A DNA stretch of 64,000 bases from Thermoplasmata archaeon UBA61 (lineage in GTDB: Archaea; Thermoplasmatota; Thermoplasmata; Lutacidiplasmatales; UBA184): the NCBI GenBank assembly GCA_002503985.1, contig DASW01000008.1:124001-188000 (forward strand), given 5' to 3'. The notes under the pieces are model-generated. The model made no database searches. It had not been told where the DNA came from and saw only the letters and a program-made list of their open reading frames with translations. The translations under genes were made by a program, and so were the position numbers. Positions 34,406 through 42,800 of the stretch are shown piece after piece; within the stretch, counting starts at the first letter, position 1; the number at the start of each line of letters is the position of its first letter.

Positions 34406-37400
34406 CTAGCTCGGGGCCGGACCACCGCCGAAGGTGGACCGGAACCGTTCGAGGTCGGCCGTCTTCATCAGGCTCGGGGCGAGGCAGACCCAGATCCGAG
34501 CGTCGTGTTCGCGAGCGACTCGGTCGAACTGGACCAGTCCCGTGAGCACCGCGTCGGCACCGTGGAGGCGGACCAGGTACTCGATCCCCTCGAGGAAGAA
34601 CGCCGTGACCCTCTCCTCGAGGAGCTTCCGGTTCAGGAAGGCCCACGCCCCCTCGAGGTCGGACGGTCGGAGCGACGGCCCGCGGCCGATGGTCGTCAGC
34701 CAGACCACCTCGATCGGACGGGAGCCGACCCGGGCCCGGATCCGTTCGGGCGACTCGCGGACGACGCAGACGCCGTGGTGGCCGGCCGCGGTCGAATCGA
34801 GGAACCCGCTGAGCGCCGCGACCAGAGAGTCACCGATGGTGAGCTCGACGCCGGTGGGAGGGGCGGGTGGCACGGGTTCTGCGGGAACGGGAGCTACGGG
34901 TGGAGGAGCCATCTCCACCGAAGCAACGGGGGACTGGGGTCCCGGCTCCGGTGTGCCCTCGGATCGTACCGGGACACGCTCCTTCTCCGGGATGGTTAGT
35001 GCGGGGACGACCTCCGGGATTGAGACAGGTGGGATCGGCAGCTCTGCCACGGGCGGGGAAGAGGGGGGCTCTGGCTCGAGCGGAGGCGACTCGACAGGTT
35101 CCTCCGCTTCGACTGGGACCGGCGGGGGTTCCACCGGTGGAGCCGAGACCTCCTCGGGCGGCGAGATCACTTCCGGGGGAACAGGCAGTTCGCCAGGTTC
35201 GGGCTCCGTGACCGCCTCCGCCGGCGGGACGTTGGGCTCGAGCGGCTCCTCCGGGGTGGTCACCGTTTCCGATGGCCCGGAAAGTGCCGGCTCCGTCGCG
35301 AGCGGCTCCGTCTCTTGACCTGGAGAGGAGGCCGGTTCGGGAGTCGTGTCCTCGGGGGAAGCAAGGGTCTGCGGTTCCGGCGGCGCTTCCGTCTCCAAGG
35401 GGGGCAGCGAGATCGGGGTTTCGACCGCAGGCCCTTGCTCCTCGGGAGGAGGAGGCTCGGGAGATGGAAGCTCGGCGGGAGGCGCCAACTCCTCGCCCTC
35501 AGGGGTCTCGGTCGGGACTGTCAGCTCTTCAGGGGAAGGGGGTACGGGTTCTGGGGCGGCTACCGGAGCGGGCGCCTCGAACGTCTCCTCTGCGCGGCCC
35601 GAGGGCTCCGCACCCTCCTCCTCCGTCATGACGGCCGCAGGAGGGGGCAGAACGTCGGCACGGGTCTCCTCGACGGTAGGGGGTGGCGGGAGGGGAACCT
35701 CGACCGGGGCCTCCGTCTCCGCCGTGGGAGGGATCTCCGGAGGAAGTTCCGGTGGCGAGGCTGGGGCGGCCGCCAGGGCAGCGAGCGACGGGGGCTCCGC
35801 AGCGACCTGGGGAGGCACCGGAGGCGCGGCAGCGGCAAACGCCGGAGGAGCCGGGGGCGGGGTCGGTGGCGGATTATTGGGCGGGGGACTCCGCGAAGCG
35901 CGGCCCGCCGGGAGTGGGTGACGAAGCCCGCGCGATTCTCGAAGAGGAACAGAGCCTCCGAGCTTCGACACCACGACCACGGCGACCGGGCCACCGAAAC
36001 CGGGCAGGGCCGCGACCGTCTCGAAGGGCGATCCTCTCAGGTCGGCCACGCTGTGGACGCCGTGCTCCCACGCGACGGCGATCTTGGCCGGACCGAGGAG
36101 CGGGATCCCGACGATGTCGTCGAGCTCCTGGCCCAGCGCGCGGACCGCTTCCTCATGGGCCACGAACTTCTCGTCCGCGTAGTCGATCTCGTCCGCCTCC
36201 ACGGCGGGAGCCGAGACCGGCACTCGCGCCAGGCGCGTTCCCGGGCACGGGTGCTTCTCGCGCCGTGGTCGGGTTCGCAGGTTGGGAACGTGCACCCACC
36301 ACCGGTCCCCGGTTCGGGTCCGTCCGGTCAGGGCGTTCGGGGGGACCGCTTCCTCGGCCTTGTCCACGACCCTAAGCTCGCCCAGTCCCAGGTACCGTGC
36401 GATGGGCTCCGCGAGTTCCCGAAGCTCCGAGGCCAGCGGGTCCTTGGCCGTCACGAGAGCGATCCGGGGGCGCTGACCGGGGTCGGGCGGGGACGCCCGA
36501 AGCCGTCGTTCGATCCGGCGGACGAGCCAGAACGCGTCCGACGAGAGCGGGGGAGTGGGAACCCGGGCGGCCTCGGCGCCCGCGGGAGACTCGATGTACA
36601 TGTCGCCGAGCGACCACGGGAACGGCACCATCCTCTCCGGGAGCGTGTTCGCGAAGGTGATCATCGACGGATAGACCCGCCGCGGGTTTCCGTTGATCAC
36701 GACGTCGAACTCTTCGACCCCCCCCGCGCCTTCCCTCCGGCGGGGGGTCATCCGCTGGAGGAGGTGTGCGATCTGGGACGCTTCGGAGGGATACAACTTT
36801 TGGATCTCGGACTCGATCGGACGGAGCACGCGCTGGCGTCCGGTCCAAGGCTCGCGCGGCGACCCGACCTCGACCCGCTGGACCCGGGCCAAGCGTGCCA
36901 AGGTTTCCTTCTCCGCTCGGAAGCGGTCGCCGACATCGTCCGCCGCCAGTACGAGTGCGACCGAAGGCAGCACGGTCGACCGCGGCACTCCGAGGGACCG
37001 GCGGAAGCGTTCGACGCTCCGCAGCACGCTCTGCCAACGGTCCCAATCCGCGACGAGCCCGTCGTTCGCCAGGGAACGGTCGACCCCGGGCATCGGTTGC
37101 TCGAACAGACTGGTCCGCTCGGAGGAGAGCGAGCGGTGGACCGCCTCAGAGGTGAACGGGAGGATTGGCGCGAGGACATCCGAAAGTCCTCGGAGCAGGT
37201 GAGCCAGGGTCCGGAGGGCGCTCCTCTTCGTGGGCGGAGTTCCCGACAGCGTGAGGCGAGGCTGGACCAGCTCGCGGTATTCGACGAGGTCATTGTCCAG
37301 GAAATGGGACGCCGCCCGGTGGACGAGCCCGGGAGCCCACTGGTCGTAATGGGCGAGCGCGAGGGTCCTCGTCCGCTCCCACCGCGCGACGATGGCGCGG

Positions 37401-39211
37401 TCTTCGACCTCGAGCTCCCCGAGGAACCCGCTGATCGGTCGAGTGACGCTGGCGATCGTCGCGGTGTCGCACATGGCGAGGACCTCTCGGGAGAGCGACC
37501 ACCACCGATGGATCCGGTCGGCTTCCCGGCGGCACGCATCCGCAAAATGACCCCCGGCCGAATCCGAGACCCCACTGCGGAGCATGGCCGCCCGTACGGC
37601 GTCGGCTCCGTACGTCGCTACGAGCTCGGGCACATCGGCCGCGGCGATCGTGGGGACCACGGTGAGACCGACGTCGTGGACGGACCCTTCGACCCCGGAT
37701 AGGGCGGCCAGGTGGTTCACGAGCGCAGGGACCCGACGCCGCTCCCCGATGTAGAGGTGGACCGAATCGCCGTCCGGGAACGGGTCGAATCGAGCCCATG
37801 CGGCCATCGCGGCGCCGCTCGACGGCAGCAGCTTCCGTCGGACGACAGAGCGCTGGCCACCGCAGGAGCACTTTCCGGCACCGTCGGGTCCCTCCAGCCG
37901 GTCGCACTGGGCGCATTCGAGCAGGGCGACCGCGCTCGGGTCGTCGCTCGCGGTCGCCTCGCTGACCGGCCAGGGAGCCACCTCGGTCTGGCCGGGCAAC
38001 ACCTCCTGTGGGAGAAGGCGCGAGAACAGTGCTCGTACCTCCGAAGGAAGACGGGAGGGTTCGAGGCACCAGGCACGGCCGGGGGCCCATAGGAGCGAGG
38101 TCCCGCAGACCCCGCAGTGCGGAACCCCGCGTTTCACCCGGAGGCGGGCGAGAAGCGCACCGGCCTCGGAGAGGTCTCGGAGCACGAACTCGTTCGCGGT
38201 GTCGAGGTCGAGGCCCGCGTACTTGTGCATCAGAGTTACGTCGAGCATCCCCTTCGGCGTGAGCAGGGGCCACCCGGCGACCCCTATGCGGGCGGCGATC
38301 TGAGCGTCCGTCGGCCCGTGGCCCGGCACGAGGGGGACAATCCCGGTTCCGCTGTCGCCCACGTCGGCCGCGCCGAGGATCGTTCCGGCCGGGGGGACGA
38401 GGTCCCCTCCCATCGGGAACTCGTGTCGGAGGGGGTAGGTGTAGGCGATCCCCTGGAACTCCCGCCCCGGGTGCTCCTGGATGACCTCGAACTCGGCCTC
38501 CGGGATCCACGAACGGAGCCGACCCAACGAGGCCGCCGACGTGAGGACGAGCTCGCGGTCCCCCCGACGGCGGTAGCCCGCCACGACGTAGCGGACCTGG
38601 GGGTTCACGAGCAGCGCGCTGGCGCCGAGGAGCTTCCACGGTGCGTCGACCCAAACGAGGGCGTTGACCGTCATGTCGCCGACGCGGACCGGGAAGCGGA
38701 CGAGGTACGTGTCGCCCTCATGCTCCTCGTAGACGATTCGCTCCGGGCTCCGGGGCGTTCCGCACGACGGGCAGACCCGGAACGATTCGTCTCGCGTGAC
38801 CAGGACCCCTTTCCAAGCGAGACGGGCCATAATCGCCTGAACGCCGGCGGTGCGGTCCTCCGAATCCCAGGGGGAACGTCCGTCCCCGCCGGTCCATACT
38901 CCCAGCGCCGTGAGGAGAGCGGGGACCGCCGACGGGTCGGCCGGTTTGGGTACGACCCCTCGGCGAAGGGTGCCGACGGTCCGCCGGCCGACGAGCGCGA
39001 AATAGCGCGCGTCGACATCGGCCACTACCGCCCGGTGGACCACGAGGGAGGGGAAATCCCCCAACGTCCAGCCCCCCGTGAGCTGTCGGAGGATGGGGCC
39101 TGCCGGCGGACCTAGCACCCCGCTGGGCGGCGGGAGCCGCCGGGCCTTCCAGAGCGCGAGAACCTCGGTCTCGATGGAGTGAGGGTTGTAATCGGGAGCG
39201 ACAAGATCCAT
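34406..39211 (-). CDS. Isoleucyl-tRNA-synthetase-like pseudoenzyme fused to HhH, Pro/Glu linker and DUF835
   Basis: 1601 residues. Residues 1-870 follow a class Ia synthetase of the IleRS type: N-terminal HSIETEVLALWKARRL; an editing-like domain (about 160-350) with ALVWVDAPWKLL and GTGIVPLVPGHGPTD; zinc-finger-like CGVCG; YGADAVRAAML after the KMSKS position; an anticodon-binding domain (about 600-700) with LSDVLAPILPFTSEAVHRSL. HIGH is absent (GPPAG is kept but no HIGH follows), KMSKS reads around TVVPT, and TTTPWT is replaced by VDAPWK. Aminoacylation is therefore unlikely. Helix-hairpin-helix repeats (about 1033-1086), a linker of ~350 residues and a DUF835 domain (about 1465-1590) follow. 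It diverges from aIF5A. The role is unknown; possibly a tRNA- or nucleic-acid-binding sensor. Confidence 0.85.
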   Translation of the reverse strand: MDLVAPDYNPHSIETEVLALWKARRLPPPSGVLGPPAGPILRQLTGGWTLGDFPSLVVHRAVVADVDARYFALVGRRTVGTLRRGVVPKPADPSAVPALLTALGVWTGGDGRSPWDSEDRTAGVQAIMARLAWKGVLVTRDESFRVCPSCGTPRSPERIVYEEHEGDTYLVRFPVRVGDMTVNALVWVDAPWKLLGASALLVNPQVRYVVAGYRRRGDRELVLTSAASLGRLRSWIPEAEFEVIQEHPGREFQGIAYTYPLRHEFPMGGDLVPPAGTILGAADVGDSGTGIVPLVPGHGPTDAQIAARIGVAGWPLLTPKGMLDVTLMHKYAGLDLDTANEFVLRDLSEAGALLARLRVKRGVPHCGVCGTSLLWAPGRAWCLEPSRLPSEVRALFSRLLPQEVLPGQTEVAPWPVSEATASDDPSAVALLECAQCDRLEGPDGAGKCSCGGQRSVVRRKLLPSSGAAMAAWARFDPFPDGDSVHLYIGERRRVPALVNHLAALSGVEGSVHDVGLTVVPTIAAADVPELVATYGADAVRAAMLRSGVSDSAGGHFADACRREADRIHRWWSLSREVLAMCDTATIASVTRPISGFLGELEVEDRAIVARWERTRTLALAHYDQWAPGLVHRAASHFLDNDLVEYRELVQPRLTLSGTPPTKRSALRTLAHLLRGLSDVLAPILPFTSEAVHRSLSSERTSLFEQPMPGVDRSLANDGLVADWDRWQSVLRSVERFRRSLGVPRSTVLPSVALVLAADDVGDRFRAEKETLARLARVQRVEVGSPREPWTGRQRVLRPIESEIQKLYPSEASQIAHLLQRMTPRRREGAGGVEEFDVVINGNPRRVYPSMITFANTLPERMVPFPWSLGDMYIESPAGAEAARVPTPPLSSDAFWLVRRIERRLRASPPDPGQRPRIALVTAKDPLASELRELAEPIARYLGLGELRVVDKAEEAVPPNALTGRTRTGDRWWVHVPNLRTRPRREKHPCPGTRLARVPVSAPAVEADEIDYADEKFVAHEEAVRALGQELDDIVGIPLLGPAKIAVAWEHGVHSVADLRGSPFETVAALPGFGGPVAVVVVSKLGGSVPLRESRGLRHPLPAGRASRSPPPNNPPPTPPPAPPAFAAAAPPVPPQVAAEPPSLAALAAAPASPPELPPEIPPTAETEAPVEVPLPPPPTVEETRADVLPPPAAVMTEEEGAEPSGRAEETFEAPAPVAAPEPVPPSPEELTVPTETPEGEELAPPAELPSPEPPPPEEQGPAVETPISLPPLETEAPPEPQTLASPEDTTPEPASSPGQETEPLATEPALSGPSETVTTPEEPLEPNVPPAEAVTEPEPGELPVPPEVISPPEEVSAPPVEPPPVPVEAEEPVESPPLEPEPPSSPPVAELPIPPVSIPEVVPALTIPEKERVPVRSEGTPEPGPQSPVASVEMAPPPVAPVPAEPVPPAPPTGVELTIGDSLVAALSGFLDSTAAGHHGVCVVRESPERIRARVGSRPIEVVWLTTIGRGPSLRPSDLEGAWAFLNRKLLEERVTAFFLEGIEYLVRLHGADAVLTGLVQFDRVAREHDARIWVCLAPSLMKTADLERFRSTFGGGPAPS
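34849..35920 (-). repeat. Low-complexity Pro/Glu-rich linker inside the 1601-residue protein
   Basis: About 357 codons are mostly Pro, Glu, Ala, Thr and Val in irregular PPEE/EPP units, with no predicted fold. The stretch creates long spurious open frames on the opposite strand. It separates the synthetase-like and HhH parts from DUF835. Confidence 0.85.
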
Positions 39212-39352
39212 GGAGTGGGACCGTTCCCGAGAACACAGATGGCGGCCGTCGCGAATAAATCCTCGTTCGGAACTCCCCTCCGACGGGAGCCCCTGCGTCC
39301 GGGGTAACTCTTATCCCGTCCGAAATCTGCCCGCCATTCGAGGAGAAGCGCG

Positions 39353-39739
39353 ATGGCCTGGACCCAGCAGGAAGTCCGCGAGCTCAAGGAGGGCCGCTAC
39401 ATGCTCATCGACGAGGAGCCCTGTCGCATCCTGAGCATCCAGACCTCGAAGCCGGGGAAGCACGGAGAAGCGAAGGCCCGGATCGACGCCGTGGGCATCT
39501 TCGACGGCGCGAAGCGGAGCGTGGTCTTCCCCGTGAAGCACAAGGTCCAAGTGCCGCTGATCGGGAAGCGGCAGGCCCAGGTCCTCTCCATGACGGACGC
39601 CGAGGTCCAGCTGATGGACCTCGAGAGCTACGAAACGTTCAGCCTGCCCTTGGACGCCGAGACCAAGACCCAGGTCAGCCCGGGGTCCGATGTCCAGTAC
39701 CTCGACGCCATGGGGAAGCGACGGATCACCCGGACCTAG
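39353..39739 (+). CDS. Translation factor aIF5A
   Basis: 128 residues: an SH3-like N-domain and an OB-fold C-domain. The hypusination loop is TSKPGKHGEAK, with Lys36 as the residue modified by deoxyhypusine synthase in archaea. aIF5A acts in the cytosol to rescue stalled ribosomes, for example at proline runs, which is relevant beside a gene with a huge Pro-rich linker. Start ATG behind GAGGAGAAG; a CTTATCC patch about 40 nt upstream may be the TATA box. Confidence 0.97.
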   Translation: MAWTQQEVRELKEGRYMLIDEEPCRILSIQTSKPGKHGEAKARIDAVGIFDGAKRSVVFPVKHKVQVPLIGKRQAQVLSMTDAEVQLMDLESYETFSLPLDAETKTQVSPGSDVQYLDAMGKRRITRT

Positions 39740-39785
39740 AGCGGTTCCCCTAAGGTCGCCGAGGAGACGGGCGCCCTCCTCGCTT

Positions 39786-39795
39786 CATTAATAAG
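39786..39795 (+). promoter_or_regulatory. Probable TATA box of the giant repeat-protein gene
   Basis: CATTAATAAG is the most AT-rich stretch of the 150-bp gap. Transcription would begin near 39817, giving a leader of about 75 nt. A second weaker box (GTTTAGG) near 39854-39860 could instead give a much shorter leader. Confidence 0.45.
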
Positions 39796-39892
39796 GGGGA
39801 CAACGCATGAAACCGATGACCGAAGCGAGCGGTAGCCGCTGTCGGGTCGGCTCAGTTTAGGGGGAGGTGGTCGCACGACAGGTCCGGGGGGA

Positions 39893-42800
39893 TTGGGAGG
39901 CGTCTCCTCATCGCGGCTCTCCCGGATCCTGCAGGAGAAGGCCGAGGCGCTGAAGAAGCAGCGCCAGACCGCCGAAGCGACCATCAAGGAAATCGACGAC
40001 CAGGTCGCCACGCTCGACCAGCTCGGGATCACCCCGAGCGAAGCGCCCGAACGCCAAGCGGCGCTGCGGGAGCTCGCCCGACGCGCCGACTGGAACGGGG
40101 TCGACAGCCAGGCCAAGGCGATGACCGACTACCTGTCGAAGACCGTCCCGACGACGATCCAGGAGCGTCGTGGGAGGACGGCCGAGTCCGTCCGCCGCTT
40201 CTCGGGCCTCGGGCTCGTCGTACCGTCCGAGGTCTCGACGGAGCTCGACGCGCTAGGGCATCCTCCCGAGGGCGAGGCTTGGTCGGTCACCGTCGCCCGC
40301 CTCGCGAAGGTGGAAGAGGCTCTCCACACGGCCGAGATGGCCCACGTGAACAAGGTCCGCGAGCAAGCGCTCGGCGTGGCCTCGTGGGCCGGCCTCACCG
40401 GCCCTCGTCTCGCCGACTTCGAGAAGCGCCTCGACGAGACGTTGCTCCCGGTGAAGGAAGGTCGGCTCGCCGAGGCGTTCGAGGGCGTCGACCGCCTCCT
40501 TCGCACCGGACTTCCCGAATCCGCCGCGCGTCGCCTGAAGCTCCAGGACGAAGGGAGACGGCTCGTCACCGTCGCGAAGGAGTTCGGTACGCCAACCTCA
40601 CGGCTTGACGCGGCGCTCGATGCCGGCGAGGACGCGGCTCCCGACCGCTGGCCCGAGGTCGTCCCGGCGACCGACGCCGCGTTCCAAGAGGTTGGCGAGG
40701 CGCTCCGCGAGCGGTGCATCCAGATCCTCGACGCGTTGCATACCTCCCTCAACTCGACCACGGAGTACGGGGTGGACCCGACCTCCGCGCGGCTCGCGGT
40801 GGAGGACGCCCTCGCCCGCATCCGAACCTTGCCACCGCTCGAGATCGGTCCGGTCTTCCTCGAGGCCCGGCGCGCGGCCGAGGAGCCTATCGTCACCGTA
40901 GTGGCCGGTCTCCTCGATGAGGCCCGACCCCGCATCGCCGACGCCCGTCGCCTCGGAAAGGACCCGAGCGAGGTGTTCGCCGCGATGAACCGGGCGCGCG
41001 AGGCGCTCCGGCTCAAGATCTACTCCGAGGCGTTCGCCGCTAGCCAGGAGGCGCTCGACAAGGTCAGTCGGCTCACCGAGGAGCTCGACACGGCGCGGGA
41101 CGAGTTCCAGGCCCTCGACGAGATGGCCACTCGGTTCCGCAACACCGGCTTCACGGTCGAAGCGTTCGACCCGGCCCTCATCCGGATCCGTGCGTCCCTC
41201 GAACGTGTCGAGGTGGCCCCGGCGCGAGAGCTCCTCAAGGAGACCGTCGTCCACCTGGGGCGAGAAGCGCTCCAGTTCTTCGGCCAACGCTGGGCCAGTC
41301 TCGACAAGGCCCGGGAGTACGCCCGGGAACGCCAGTTCCTGTCCCCCGCCGCCGACCGGGACCTGAACGAGGCACGAGAATTCCTCGACAAGGGCGACCT
41401 CGCCGACGGCGCGGAACGCATTTCCCGCGCCGAGACCGAGCTCCGCCGGGCCGCGGGCCCGTACGTGGCCCGTCGGGTCGAGGAGATGGAGCAAGGACTT
41501 TCCGACATCCCCGACGAGGCCCTGGTCGCACCGGTCCGTCGGCTGCTCGCGGACGCGGACGTGACCCTCCGGGTCAAGCAGGACCTGTTGGGGTCGATCG
41601 AGAGCCTGCGCCGCGCCGAGCGGGAGTTCGGAGGTGTGGTCGCCGCGCATGCCTCCGCCCTCGTCGAGGTCCTCGAAGCCGAGCTCGAGGTGCTGTCCGG
41701 GATGGGAGGGCCGAGCGACGAGATCCAGCGTCAGATCGACGAGGTCCAACAGATCTTCAACATGGGGGACTTCGTCAAGGCCTCCCGCGCGTCCCAGGAG
41801 ATCCGCACGCGTGCCCAGCAGCAACAGCTGCTGCGCAGCGAGGAAGCGGTCTCGCACGCGAAACTGTCGTTGGTCGAGCTCGAGACCATGGGCTTCGACC
41901 TCGCCAAGTTCCGTGGACAGCTCGACGAAGCCCAGACCGCGGCCCGAGCGGGCCGGTTCGCCGACGCCTACCGCCTCGCGACGCGCCTCGAAGAGTCGGC
42001 GCTCCGGGCCCGAGCCGCCGGTCAGGCGATCCTCGAGGGGATCGGTCATGCCCAGGAGTCCCTCGGGCGCCTTCGCGAGGGGGGTCTCGACCCGAACCCG
42101 TACTACGAGCCTCTCCGTAACGCCCGGCTGGCGTTCCAGAGCCTCGACTTCGACCGCGCCCGCGCGACCCTCGAAGAGGTAGAGGAGAAGCTCGGGAACG
42201 AGGCCGCGCGCGGGGACACGACCCGACTTCTCGGCGAGGTCGAGCACCTGATCGAGGACGGTCGCCGTCTCTCCTCCCCAATGGAGCCGTTCCAGGCCCG
42301 ATGGGAGCAGCTGAGGACCGAGCAGGCCACCGCCCCTCCCGGAGCGACGCGGACCGGCGCGAAGCTCCTGCACGATGAGGTCATCGCGATCCTCCGGCCG
42401 ATCTTGGACGAGAACCTCCGGGGGCTCGAGCGAGACCTCGACATCGCGAGGTCCGCGGGCGTCGAGATCGACAAGATCCTCCTTCCGCTCGGGGAGGCGC
42501 GCCGACGCATCGCCCTCCCCGTCCCGATCGGCGCTGCCGCTCTCCTGGACGCGGCGCGCGCCGAGTTCATCGCCACCCGAGGGTTCGTCGAGCACGCCGA
42601 GCGGGTCGCCAAGCGCGACCGCGAGGCCCTCGCCGAAGCGGACCTTCTGCACGTCCCGACCCCCGCGCTCCGGGAGCAGATGGAGCGGATCGAGAAGTTG
42701 CTCGCCGAGCGTCAGTACGCTCGCGTGGTGGAGCTGGGGGGTCCCCTCGAGCGGGAGCTGATCCAGGCGACGTACCAGCATGTCTCGAAGACGCTCGCCG

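Noticed and set aside
35315..37702. 795-residue plus-strand open frame
   Set aside because: It is antisense to the Pro/Glu linker and synthetase-like body. Its Gly/Arg-rich content mirrors GC-rich codons of the real gene, and no motif is seen.
39353..39739. Pro in place of Thr in the hypusine loop of aIF5A (SKPGKHG)
   Set aside because: The modified Lys and flanking GKHG are intact; this position varies among archaeal proteins.
39807..39860. 17-codon leader ORF between aIF5A and the giant gene
   Set aside because: The TATA box at 39786-39795 predicts transcription starting near 39817, downstream of its ATG.
40598..42781. 727-residue minus-strand open frame
   Set aside because: Antisense to the giant repeat protein; composition is a mirror of its Leu/Glu/Ala codons and it lacks any domain.
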